NCBI RefSeq assembly: GCF_009796845.1
Contig: NZ_CP047025.1
Span: 2,604,001 to 2,668,000, forward strand
Direction: 5' to 3'
DNA from: Cobetia sp. L2A1
Lineage (GTDB): Bacteria; Pseudomonadota; Gammaproteobacteria; Pseudomonadales; Halomonadaceae
DNA: 64,000 bases
In this document: positions 54,162 through 62,856 of the stretch, one piece after another
How the letters are laid out: each line of letters begins with the position of its first letter
How positions within the stretch are numbered: the stretch's first letter is position 1
Translations under genes and position numbers: made by a program
The notes under the pieces: model-generated
The model's input: only the letters and a program-made list of their open reading frames with translations
Told to the model about the DNA's origin: nothing
Databases searched by the model: none

Positions 54162-55145
54162 GTGCCTGCCCGCAAGACACCCCCAACCCCTGACGAGACG
54201 CTTGGCGCGTCGGATGACCTGCCCTCACTGCGAGGACTGGTCGCCTTTGACGTGACCGTCAGACTAGGGTCGATGACGGCAGCCGCCAGCGAACTCGACA
54301 CCACTCAGCCGGCCATCTCTCAGCGTATACGTGCACTGGAGGAGCATCTCGGCCATCCGCTGTTCACTCGCCAGGGCGGGCGACTGGTGTTGAACGCCTG
54401 TGGCGAATCCTTTCACGCGGAAATCGCGCCAAGCCTTGCGCACCTGTGTGGCGCTGTCACTGAAGTCCGTCAACAGGTACGCAAGCGGGTCCCGCGCATC
54501 ACCATCGCGGCTGGCGCTGGCTTTGCACATGTCTGGTTGCGACCACGACTGGAGCGGCTCGAACAGGCATTTCCCGAATGCGCCTTCACGTTGCTGCCGA
54601 TAGACCGTGATGAAGCCCCCGAGATGCAGCATGCCGACATCGCCATTCGCTTCGGCCCGCCGCTGGCCAATGATCATGGCGATACGCTGGTCGTGCAGGA
54701 ATGCGCCTTCCCGGTGTGTTCCCCGCAATACGCCCAGCGACATGGGCTCGAAGAGGGGTTGACGGCAGAATCACTCGCGCGCATCACGCTGATCCACCTC
54801 GATCTGCGTGATTCACGCTGGCTGGATTGGCCGGCCTGGTGTCGTCACGCCCAGCTGCCCGTACCACGGCTGGACAAGGCCTTCCCCTACAACAACTTCC
54901 CGCTGACCCTCAATGCCGCGGTCAATCACCAGGGAGTTGCCCTCGGGTGGAGTCATGTCATCCAGGACATGCTCGACGATGGCTCGCTCATCGCACTGAC
55001 ACCCCATATCGCGCGTGATCGCTACGGTTACCGCATGAGTGTGCGTCACCCCAACAGTGCACTGATCACCCCGATCGCTCGCTGGCTGAAGCGAGAATTC
55101 ACTCAGCTGGCAGGCCCGCTCCCGCCTGACCAGCCACTGGCCTAG
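54162..55145 (+). CDS. LysR-family regulator next to tmpAB
   Basis: 327 aa with a GTG start (54162) after a GAGGAC ribosome site. N-terminal HTH: GSMTAAASELDTTQPAISQRIRALEEHLG, then a GcvA-type effector-binding domain. It lies downstream of tmpAB in the same direction beyond a terminator, so it may be expressed separately and control the oxygenase pair. Confidence 0.85.
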   Translation: MPARKTPPTPDETLGASDDLPSLRGLVAFDVTVRLGSMTAAASELDTTQPAISQRIRALEEHLGHPLFTRQGGRLVLNACGESFHAEIAPSLAHLCGAVTEVRQQVRKRVPRITIAAGAGFAHVWLRPRLERLEQAFPECAFTLLPIDRDEAPEMQHADIAIRFGPPLANDHGDTLVVQECAFPVCSPQYAQRHGLEEGLTAESLARITLIHLDLRDSRWLDWPAWCRHAQLPVPRLDKAFPYNNFPLTLNAAVNHQGVALGWSHVIQDMLDDGSLIALTPHIARDRYGYRMSVRHPNSALITPIARWLKREFTQLAGPLPPDQPLA

Positions 55146-55194
55146 CCCCGACCAGCTCCCGATCTAGCCCCGGGGGGGGGGTGAGGCAGGCAAC

Positions 55195-55250
55195 GTCGTG
55201 CTCACCAGGTCGTGCTCACCAAATCGTGCTCACAAGATCACGCTCACAAC
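55195..55250. repeat. Four 14-bp tandem repeats between convergent LysR genes
   Basis: GTCGTGCTCACCAG, GTCGTGCTCACCAA, ATCGTGCTCACAAG and ATCACGCTCACAAC follow without gaps. The last half unit overlaps the 3' end of the leftward LysR gene (stop at 55244). A run of ten G (55172-55181) precedes them. Confidence 0.85.
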
Positions 55251-56119
55251 CCCTCGCGTAGAGACTTGAGCACACGTTCGGCACGTGCCGACAATGGCCA
55301 CTCGGCCCGTGTGATCAACCACAGCGTGTCCACGACCTCTTGCTGCCCTTCAGGCGGTGCGACCACGCGAATCGCCTGCTGATCAGCAAAGGATTCTCGC
55401 GCGTGTCGCGGCAGCACGCTGAACCCCAGCCCCCGTGCCACCGGCGCCAGAATCAACCCGATCTGATTGGTGGAACCTCTCTGAGTCAAGGTACTGACGC
55501 CCGCATTGCCGGGAAAGCGACGACTGAGCAGGCGCGCCGCCATGTCCAAGCCGTCGGGATGATTGATGAAACCCAGCTCGACGAGATCTTGCCAGCAGGT
55601 GATCTCGATGCCGGCGGGCACCACCAACTCCAGTGGCTCATGCGCGAGCTCAGTCACGCTCAGACGCGGATCATCCGGTTTCAGCGTGACGATCCCCAGC
55701 TCGAAGCGCGTCTCCAGCACGGCGTCCACTACCTCTCGTGTCGGGGCAAAGCGATGATGGATATTGAGCCCCGGTGACGCCTCTTGCAGTGCCAGCAGAC
55801 GCGGATACAGCGCAAGCCCGATGCTGCCCGGCGTGATCAGGCGTATATCGCCCTGACTATCCTCATTGCCCGCCAAGCGCTGCGTCAGGCGCTGGTCGGC
55901 AGTCTCGAGCTCGCGAGCGTAATCCAGCAAGGCATGCCCGGCGGGGGTCAGCTCCAGCTGTCTGGGCTGACGAATGAACAATCTTCCCAGGCGCTTTTCC
56001 AGATGCTGGATGTGCTGGCTGACCGCCGCCTGCGTGAGGTCGAGCTGCTCCGCCGTGCGCGTGAAGTTGCCTGTAGTGACCAGCGCGCGAAAGGTACGCA
56101 GCCATTGGGGTTGCAGCAT
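55244..56119 (-). CDS. LysR-family regulator, divergent from the VOC-ALDH cluster
   Basis: 291 aa. HTH: GNFTRTAEQLDLTQAAVSQHIQHLEKRLG, then a substrate-binding domain (ITPGSIGLALYPRLLALQ). The start at 56119 is used because the HTH begins there. It is divergent from the VOC gene (56331), with a 210-base AT-rich gap that contains TGATTATTATCACAATCA-like dyads, a likely control region. Confidence 0.85.
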   Translation of the reverse strand: MLQPQWLRTFRALVTTGNFTRTAEQLDLTQAAVSQHIQHLEKRLGRLFIRQPRQLELTPAGHALLDYARELETADQRLTQRLAGNEDSQGDIRLITPGSIGLALYPRLLALQEASPGLNIHHRFAPTREVVDAVLETRFELGIVTLKPDDPRLSVTELAHEPLELVVPAGIEITCWQDLVELGFINHPDGLDMAARLLSRRFPGNAGVSTLTQRGSTNQIGLILAPVARGLGFSVLPRHARESFADQQAIRVVAPPEGQQEVVDTLWLITRAEWPLSARAERVLKSLREGL

Positions 56120-56330
56120 GTCATCTCCTCGATGGCGCAACGGTGAGCAGTGCCGGAACTGCCACCGGTAACGGCGACACATCACCAGCCCAATCATAAG
56201 TGATTATTATCACAATCATAACAGGATCGTTGTTTTCATTATCACCAGTGGCGCTCAATATGGCATCCAACGTCACGTAGGCAGTGACTGAAATACCCTA
56301 TTTCACGACACACATATCATGAGGTGAATC

Positions 56331-56846
56331 ATGAGCAACGAAAAGCACACGCCGTATCCGCGTACCTTCTCGCACATCGGCCTGTCAGTCGGTGATGTGG
56401 AAGCAGCCGTCAAGTTCTACACCGAAGTCCTCGGCTGGTATGTGGTGATGGCACCTACCACCATCACCGAAGATGATTCCGCCATCGGCGTGATGTGCAG
56501 CGATGTCTTCGGCCCGGGCTGGGGCAGCTTCCGCATCGCTCACCTGTCCACTGGCGACCGTATCGGGGTCGAGATCTTCGAGTTCCCGAACCACGAGACG
56601 CCGGAAAACAACTTCGAATACTGGAAGACCGGCATCTTCCACTTCTGCGTCCAGGACCCGGATGTCGAAGGCTTGGCCGAGCGCATCGTGGCGGCCGGCG
56701 GCAAGCAGCGCATGCCGGTACGCGAGTACTTCCCGGGCGAGAAGCCGTTCCGCATGGTCTACATGGAAGACCCGTTCGGAAACATTCTTGAGGTGTATAG
56801 CCACAGCTACGAAATGACCTACGCTGCGGGTGCCTACGCGAACTGA
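56331..56846 (+). CDS. VOC-superfamily (glyoxalase/dioxygenase-like) protein
   Basis: 171 aa with two beta-alpha-beta-beta-beta units. Metal-ligand positions are visible: H in TFSHIGLSV, H in IFHFCVQDPD and E in GNILEVYSHSYE. The fold covers glyoxalases, epimerases and extradiol dioxygenases; the reaction is not identifiable. Next to a LysR gene and followed by its own strong terminator. Confidence 0.8.
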   Translation: MSNEKHTPYPRTFSHIGLSVGDVEAAVKFYTEVLGWYVVMAPTTITEDDSAIGVMCSDVFGPGWGSFRIAHLSTGDRIGVEIFEFPNHETPENNFEYWKTGIFHFCVQDPDVEGLAERIVAAGGKQRMPVREYFPGEKPFRMVYMEDPFGNILEVYSHSYEMTYAAGAYAN

Positions 56847-56941
56847 TGGCGTACGAACTGTTAACGTCGTCATCAGATGTCAGGCGAGAGACGATGATCT
56901 CGCGATAACGTCTCTCACCAGCGCCTTTCGGCAACCTCTCT

Positions 56942-56980
56942 CAGCACGCCCCCTCGATCTCATGTCGAGGGGGCGTGCTG
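56942..56980 (+). terminator. Rho-independent terminator after the VOC gene
   Basis: A 16-bp perfect stem, CAGCACGCCCCCTCGA (56942-56957) against TCGAGGGGGCGTGCTG (56965-56980), followed by CGTTTC. Confidence 0.8.
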
Positions 56981-57135
56981 CGTTTCAGGAACGACTCGCC
57001 GGGCATATCGTCACGACACATATGAATCACTCACACCATATTCCATATGCGGAATAATAGTTCTATATGTGAAAATCAATTTGACACTCATCACTTCACT
57101 CCCTAGCCTGTAGGCAAATTCATGGGGAGTGATTC

Positions 57136-58560
57136 ATGCGCACCGACAAGAACTTCATCAACAACGAATTCGTCAACTCCGGCCAAGGCGCGATGATTTC
57201 GGTCTACAACCCGGCCACCGAAGCATTGGTGGGCCAGGTACAGGCAGCCACCACTGAAGAAGCCCTTGACGCGGTTGCCATCGCCGCCAAGGCCCAGAAA
57301 GCCTGGCGCGTCATGACCAGCACCGAGCGTGCCGGCTATATGCACAAGCTCGCTGACGCCCTGATGGCGCGCAAGGATGCCATCGGCAAGGCATTGGCTG
57401 ACGAATCAGGCAAAAGCCTGGAAGACGCCACCAATGAAGCTGTCTATGCAGCAGATATCACTCGCTATCACGCCGAATGGGCGCGTCGTATCGAAGGCGA
57501 GATCGTGCCGAGTGATACCCCCAACGAAAGCCTGCTGCTGCAACGCGAACCGATTGGTGTCGTTGCCTGCCTGATTCCGTTCAACTATCCGGTATTCACC
57601 CTGCTGCGCAAGATTGCTCCCGCGCTGATCACCGGCAACGCCGTGGTCGTGCGTCCCAGCAACAACACGCCCAGCTCCGCCTTCGAGATCGCCAAGGCCG
57701 TACAGGATTCCGGTATTCCGGCCGGTATCGTCAATATCATGGCGATGGATCACGGCACTGCCGAAGCAGTATGCACACACCCGAAAGTCGGCATGATCAC
57801 CCTGACGGGTAGCGTCGGTGCAGGTCGCAAGGTACTGGAGTACTCCCAGGTCAACATCGCCAAGTCTTCGCTGGAACTGGGCGGCAAGTCACCGGCCATC
57901 GTCGAGCCGGACGCTGACCTCGAGAAGGCCGCCCAGCAGATCGTGGCCTCTACCCTGACCAACTGTGGTCAGCTGTGTACCGCCATCGAGCGCGTCTATG
58001 TGCATGAGTCTATCTATGAGACGTTCGTCGGCCTGCTGAAGCAGCAGATGGAAGGCTACGCGTTCGGCAACCGTCTGGAAGATGCAAGCCACATGGGGCC
58101 GCTGATCAACGAAAACTCCCGTCTGAACATTCACCAGATGGTCGAGCGCGCGATTGATGACGGCGCCACGCTTGAAGTCGGCGGTTACACCCCCGAGGGC
58201 AAAGGTCATTTCTATCCGCCGACCCTGCTGACTGGCTGCCGCCAGGACATGGAGATAGTGCAGGAAGAGATCTTCGGCCCTGTTCTGCCGGTGCTGTCCT
58301 ATCGCGATATCGATGAAGCGCTTGAGCTGGCCAACGATCACCAGTTCGGCCTGGCATCCGTGGTATTCACCGAGAACTATCGCACTGCCATGAAGGTCGC
58401 CAACAACATTGAAGCGGGTGAGGTCTATATCAACCGCACTCCAGCAGACCCGTATCAGGGCTATCACGCCGGCTGGAAGCGCTCCGGTCTTGGCGGCGAT
58501 GACGGCAAGCACGGCATGCTGGACTACACCCAGACCCGTCTGGTCGTCATGAACTACTGA
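57136..58560 (+). CDS. Aldehyde dehydrogenase, lactaldehyde/glycolaldehyde dehydrogenase-like
   Basis: 474 aa. FTLLRKIAPALITGNAVVVRPS (cofactor region), LTGSVGAGRKV, LELGGKSPAIV (Glu) and NCGQLCTAIERVYV (catalytic Cys). The ERVYVH context resembles AldA-type lactaldehyde dehydrogenase. Strong GGGGAGTGATTC ribosome site. Followed by a terminator, then an enolase-family gene; it likely oxidises an aldehyde from the same pathway. Confidence 0.87.
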   Translation: MRTDKNFINNEFVNSGQGAMISVYNPATEALVGQVQAATTEEALDAVAIAAKAQKAWRVMTSTERAGYMHKLADALMARKDAIGKALADESGKSLEDATNEAVYAADITRYHAEWARRIEGEIVPSDTPNESLLLQREPIGVVACLIPFNYPVFTLLRKIAPALITGNAVVVRPSNNTPSSAFEIAKAVQDSGIPAGIVNIMAMDHGTAEAVCTHPKVGMITLTGSVGAGRKVLEYSQVNIAKSSLELGGKSPAIVEPDADLEKAAQQIVASTLTNCGQLCTAIERVYVHESIYETFVGLLKQQMEGYAFGNRLEDASHMGPLINENSRLNIHQMVERAIDDGATLEVGGYTPEGKGHFYPPTLLTGCRQDMEIVQEEIFGPVLPVLSYRDIDEALELANDHQFGLASVVFTENYRTAMKVANNIEAGEVYINRTPADPYQGYHAGWKRSGLGGDDGKHGMLDYTQTRLVVMNY

Positions 58561-58580
58561 TCGCGCTCCCCGCGCCATGT

Positions 58581-58614
58581 GCCCTCGAGATACTGGTTAT
58601 CCCGAGGGCATTTT
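58581..58614 (+). terminator. Rho-independent terminator after the ALDH gene
   Basis: GCCCTCG (58581-58587) pairs with CGAGGGC (58603-58609), followed by ATTTTT. Confidence 0.75.
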
Positions 58615-58737
58615 TCAGTCCATCACCTCCTTCTTCCTGCTGATGATGAGCCACGACAGCGCGGATCCTGTGCTGCTCGACTCACTCCTCAGTCAGTCAC
58701 TTCTGTATAGCCTGTGACCACTTAAAGGCCTGCCACC

Positions 58738-59973
58738 ATGAAAGTCGTCAGTTGCGAAACACACATCGTTGCCACTCCGCCGCCCCACGTAGGCGGCATG
58801 TATTGGATCTTCGTTCAGCTGCGGACCGCCTGCGGCATCGAGGGGGTCGGTGAAGTCTATGCCGCCACCTTCCACCCGGAAGTGATGAGCAAGGCCATCG
58901 CGGATGTCTTCTCACGCTATCTGGAAGGCAAGGATCCGCATCACATCGAACGCCTGTACCGTGAAGCCTTCTCCAGCGGCTTCACCCAGCGCCCGGATCT
59001 GACCATGATGGGTGTGCTCAGCGGCCTGGAAATGGCCTGCTGGGACATCGTCGGAAAAGACGCAGGTCTGCCGGTCTATGAGCTGATTGGCGGCAAGATT
59101 CACGACAAGCTGCGCTCCTATACCTACCTGTATCCGAAGGATGCACGCGGCAATTACGACTACGACAATGTCGAACTGGCCGTCGAGTGTGCGCTTGAGA
59201 ACAAGGCCAAGGGCTTCACCGCGCTGAAGTTCGATCCAGCTGGCCCGTACACCGCCTATTCCGGCCAGATGCTGTCATTGGAAGGCATGGACAAGAGCGC
59301 CACCTTCTGTCGCCGTATCCGTGAAGCGGTCGGCAACAGCTGCGACCTGCTGTTCGGCACCCACGGCCAGATGACACCGGCGTCCGCCATTCGTCTCGCC
59401 AAGTATCTTGAACCGTATGATCCGCTGTGGCTGGAAGAACCCGTGCCGCCGGGACAGAGCGAGGCCATGGCACGTGTGGCAGATCACACCTCCATTCCAG
59501 TGGCCACCGGTGAGCGTCTGACCACCAAGTACGAATTCCATGATGTGCTCAAGCACAATGCAGCTTCGATTCTGCAGATGAATCTGGGGCGTGTCGGCGG
59601 CATTCTGGAAGGCAAGAAGATCGCGGCACTGGCCGAGGTCTACTACGCCCAGATCGCCCCTCACCTCTATAACGGCCCGGTCGGTGCTGCTGCCAGCATT
59701 CAGCTGGCAACCGCGACGCCCAACTTCCTGATTCAGGAAAGCATCGGCACCTGGGATGGCTTCCACGCCGATGTGCTGCAGGAAAAGATCGAGTGGCGTG
59801 ATGGCTACATCATTCCGTCCGACAAGCCGGGACTGGGTGTCGAGCTGAACATGGACGTCGTGCGTGCCAACTCCCCCTATACCAGTCGCGCATTGCACCT
59901 GAGCATGGACCCACGTCCGTATGACGTGAAGGAACAATCAGGGTCAGACTGGAAACTCCAGCCGGAGGCATAA
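58738..59973 (+). CDS. Mandelate racemase/enolase-superfamily dehydratase, galactonate/mannonate-dehydratase-like
   Basis: 411 aa. Capping domain, then barrel motifs [19 protein letters not shown] (the position of DFHGR in galactonate/mannonate dehydratases, keeping His), [17 protein letters not shown] and [12 protein letters not shown]. It probably dehydrates a sugar acid, but the subgroup is not a clear match and other reactions such as cycloisomerisation are possible. It ends five bases before the GMC oxidoreductase, indicating one transcript. Confidence 0.82.
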   Translation: MKVVSCETHIVATPPPHVGGMYWIFVQLRTACGIEGVGEVYAATFHPEVMSKAIADVFSRYLEGKDPHHIERLYREAFSSGFTQRPDLTMMGVLSGLEMACWDIVGKDAGLPVYELIGGKIHDKLRSYTYLYPKDARGNYDYDNVELAVECALENKAKGFTALKFDPAGPYTAYSGQMLSLEGMDKSATFCRRIREAVGNSCDLLFGTHGQMTPASAIRLAKYLEPYDPLWLEEPVPPGQSEAMARVADHTSIPVATGERLTTKYEFHDVLKHNAASILQMNLGRVGGILEGKKIAALAEVYYAQIAPHLYNGPVGAAASIQLATATPNFLIQESIGTWDGFHADVLQEKIEWRDGYIIPSDKPGLGVELNMDVVRANSPYTSRALHLSMDPRPYDVKEQSGSDWKLQPEA

Positions 59974-59978
59974 AGGCG

Positions 59979-61613
59979 ATGGAATACGATTTCGTCATCG
60001 TGGGCGCCGGATCGGCGGGGTGTATCCTCGCCAACCGACTCAGTGAAGATGGGCGTCACACCGTGCTGCTGCTGGAAGCGGGGGGGAAGGACCTCTCGCC
60101 GTGGATCAAGGTGCCAGTCGGGTTTGCCAAGACTTACTACAACCCGACCTACAACTACATGTATTACAGCGACAGTGAAACCGCGATGGGCGGTCGCAAG
60201 ATCTACACCCCGCGCGGCAAGGTGCAGGGTGGGTCTGGCTCCATCAATGCCATGATCTATGTGCGTGGCCAGGCATCGGACTTTGATGACTGGGTAAGTG
60301 CCGGCAATGAAGGTTGGTCATTCAAGGAAGTACTGCCCTACTTCAAGCGTCTGGAATGTCATCCGGCGGGGGATACTGAGTATCACTCAAGCAAGGGACT
60401 AATCGGGATCACGCCGCTCAAGAAAGGCGCGCACCCCATCTGTCAGTCCTGGCTTGAAGGTGCCCGTCAGCTGGGATACACGCTCAATGAAGACTTCAAT
60501 GGCGCCACCTTCGAGGGTGCCGGCATCTATGAAGCCAACATTCGCAAGGGTCAGCGCGATTCCAGCAATACCGCCTACCTCAAACCGGCACTGTCGCGTA
60601 ACAACCTGACGCTCAAGCATGTCTCGCGGGTAGAGCGCGTGCTGCTGGAAGAAGGCCCGAACGAGACACCGCGTGCCACGGGCGTCGAGTATCGTGTTGC
60701 TGATGAGGTAGTGAACGTCACGGCACGCCGCGAAGTCATCGTGTGTGCCGGTGCGGTAGATTCACCCAAGCTGCTTCAGCTCTCCGGCATCGGTGATACA
60801 GAGCAGCTTGCGGAGCACGGTATCGCCTCAAGGGTACACCTCCCTGCCGTGGGCCAGAACCTGCAGGATCATCTGTGTACCAGCTACTATTACCGCGCCA
60901 ATCGCACCACGCTCAATGATGACTTTTCCTCCTTCTGGGGACAGGCCAAGGCGGGACTCCAATATCTGGTGAACCGCAGTGGTCCCCTGGGGATGAGCGT
61001 CAATCAGGCGGGGGGCTTCTTCCGCGGGCGTGACGAAGAGACAGAGCCGAACATCCAGCTCTACTTCAACCCGATGTCCTACCAGATTCCCAACGATCCG
61101 AAAGCCAAGCTGACGCCGGAGCCGTATTCCGGCTTCCTGCTGGCCTTCAATTCCTGCCGGCCGACCAGCCGTGGCAGCATTTCCCTGGCCTCGTCTGATC
61201 CTGCGGTGCCTGCGGTGATTCGCCCGAATTACCTCAGCACCCAAAAGGATATTGATGAGGTGATTCAGGGCTCGCGACTGATACGCAAGATGATGGGCGC
61301 ACCGGCGTTACAGGCCGTGACCGAGTGTGAAGTCGCACCCGCTGAGCGCGTGCATGACGAGCAGAGCATGCTGGAGTACTTCCGTGCTGAGGGTGGCTCC
61401 ATCTATCACCTGTGCGGTTCCTGCGCGATGGGGCCGGACAAGGAAAGCGCGGTGGTCGACAGTCGCCTCAAGGTGCATGGCGTCACGGGCCTGCGAGTGA
61501 TTGATGCCTCCATCTTCCCCAATATCACCTCCGGCAATCTGAATGCGCCGGTAATGATGGTGGCGGAGAAAGGCGCGGACATGGTGCTCGCCGATCACGC
61601 CAGCCGAGCTTGA
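59979..61613 (+). CDS. GMC-family FAD oxidoreductase (choline/sorbose dehydrogenase-like)
   Basis: 544 aa. N-terminal FAD-binding [21 protein letters not shown] signature [30 protein letters not shown] with the catalytic His, and [20 protein letters not shown] with the second catalytic residue (Asn here). It oxidises an alcohol. With the dehydratase and aldehyde dehydrogenase it would turn a polyol or sugar alcohol into an acid; not likely BetA, since no betaine genes adjoin. Confidence 0.88.
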   Translation: MEYDFVIVGAGSAGCILANRLSEDGRHTVLLLEAGGKDLSPWIKVPVGFAKTYYNPTYNYMYYSDSETAMGGRKIYTPRGKVQGGSGSINAMIYVRGQASDFDDWVSAGNEGWSFKEVLPYFKRLECHPAGDTEYHSSKGLIGITPLKKGAHPICQSWLEGARQLGYTLNEDFNGATFEGAGIYEANIRKGQRDSSNTAYLKPALSRNNLTLKHVSRVERVLLEEGPNETPRATGVEYRVADEVVNVTARREVIVCAGAVDSPKLLQLSGIGDTEQLAEHGIASRVHLPAVGQNLQDHLCTSYYYRANRTTLNDDFSSFWGQAKAGLQYLVNRSGPLGMSVNQAGGFFRGRDEETEPNIQLYFNPMSYQIPNDPKAKLTPEPYSGFLLAFNSCRPTSRGSISLASSDPAVPAVIRPNYLSTQKDIDEVIQGSRLIRKMMGAPALQAVTECEVAPAERVHDEQSMLEYFRAEGGSIYHLCGSCAMGPDKESAVVDSRLKVHGVTGLRVIDASIFPNITSGNLNAPVMMVAEKGADMVLADHASRA

Positions 61614-61648
61614 GGCCTGGCCTGTCAAGGCCTTGAAGTGGCCTTGAA

Positions 61649-61684
61649 ATCAGGACAGCGCCTGATGTCAGGCACTGTCCTGAT
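61649..61684 (+). terminator. Hairpin after the GMC gene
   Basis: ATCAGGACAG (61649-61658) pairs with CTGTCCTGAT (61675-61684), with an inner GCCTG/CAGGC. It is followed by the palindrome TCTCTCAGCTGAGAGA (about 61690-61705). Terminator function likely, although there is no T-run. Confidence 0.55.
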
Positions 61685-61741
61685 GACGTCTCTCAGCTGA
61701 GAGACTGTGCATCTGGTATTCTATCGGCCAGCCATAACCTT

Positions 61742-61783
61742 CGGCACTCAGCCGAGGCAGTCATCTGTCTCGGCTGAGTGCCG
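61742..61783. promoter_or_regulatory. 15-bp perfect inverted repeat upstream of the IclR gene
   Basis: CGGCACTCAGCCGAG (61742-61756) and CTCGGCTGAGTGCCG (61769-61783) with a 12-base spacer, about 80 bases before the IclR start. It could be a terminator or an operator for autoregulation. Confidence 0.45.
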
Positions 61784-61863
61784 TATTCACGGTGCCATGC
61801 CTTGCCTTACGAGGCGAAGGCCAATGAGTGCCTGCATCCGCGTTCTGGAGTCACTGCGCGTTC

Positions 61864-62622
61864 ATGAATCTCGAGAAAACCAAGGCGCCCGCTGTCGATC
61901 ATAGCGTCCTGATCCTTGATCTCCTTGCGGCAGCCTCCTACCCGCTGACGCTATCGGAGATCTGTGAAGCGACCGGCATTTCCCCTGCGACAGGGCACCG
62001 GGTGATCAACGCTCTGCTGCATCACCAGTTGGTGGCCAATGACCCGGGGCGCAAGAAGTCATACTGCATCGGCTCGCGGATCTTCCAGATTTCCTCGACG
62101 ATCTACAACAAGCAGAGCCTGATTCCCGTCTTCTATCCCATCGCCGAAATCTTGAAGAACGAGATTCATCGCTCGATCTTCCTGTGCATTCCCATTGGCG
62201 ATCAGGTGGTGGTGATCTCGAAGGTCGATGCCTCCGGCAGTGGTAGCTACAACCTCTATATCGGCAAGACCATGCCGCAGCATGAATCCGCGGCAGGCAA
62301 GGCGATTCTCGCCATGCGCCCTGAAAGCTCACGCAGCCTGTATCTAGACGCGGCGACACGTACCAATCCTGGCCTTGCAGAGAGTCGTGAAGACGTGGAC
62401 AGCGAGCTGAAACGTGCCCAACGCCTGGGATACGCCGTCTCCAGCGGTGAAGCCGAGGGTCAGCTGAGCTGTATCGCTGCCCCTGTCCTCAATCTGCGCA
62501 ATGAGCCGATTGCCGCCATCAGCGCCGTGATCAGCAGTGACTGGCTGAACCCGCAAGAAGCTCGCGCCTATTCCAAACATCTGGTACAGGCGGCGCGCCA
62601 GCTCTCTTCACGCATCATTTGA
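61864..62622 (+). CDS. IclR-family regulator
   Basis: 252 aa. Winged helix: YPLTLSEICEATGISPATGHRVINALLHHQLV; C-terminal IclR effector domain with HESAAGKAILAM and EGQLSCIAAPVLN. The start at 61864 is chosen at the beginning of the domain; 61828 is a longer alternative. It probably controls the 57136-61613 cluster or the neighbouring aldehyde dehydrogenase. Confidence 0.87.
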   Translation: MNLEKTKAPAVDHSVLILDLLAAASYPLTLSEICEATGISPATGHRVINALLHHQLVANDPGRKKSYCIGSRIFQISSTIYNKQSLIPVFYPIAEILKNEIHRSIFLCIPIGDQVVVISKVDASGSGSYNLYIGKTMPQHESAAGKAILAMRPESSRSLYLDAATRTNPGLAESREDVDSELKRAQRLGYAVSSGEAEGQLSCIAAPVLNLRNEPIAAISAVISSDWLNPQEARAYSKHLVQAARQLSSRII

Positions 62623-62766
62623 TGCTCGGTAGCATTTCATGCTGCACTGCACAAAGTCTTGCCACTATATATACCTGTTTTTCACAGGGGTGTTTTCGAT
62701 CGCGATCGTGTGTGTTTTCTGAAGACTGGCGGCGAATCTCCACCGCCTACCAGGCAACCTGAAACG

Positions 62767-62809
62767 CAGTACGCCCACCTCTCGTTCTGATGGAGAGACG
62801 GGCGCACTG
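62767..62809. terminator. Bidirectional hairpin between IclR and aldehyde dehydrogenase genes
   Basis: A stem with short mismatches: CAGT, CGCCC and CTCTC on the left pair with GAGAG, GGGCG and ACTG on the right. It lies between convergent genes. Confidence 0.6.
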
Positions 62810-62837
62810 TATTTCAGATCGCACTGTGTTTCAGATG
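62804..62837. repeat. 17-bp tandem duplication
   Basis: GCACTGTATTTCAGATC is followed directly by GCACTGTGTTTCAGATG (15 of 17 identical), next to the hairpin. Confidence 0.8.
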
Positions 62838-62856
62838 ATGAAACGGCTATCCGATA

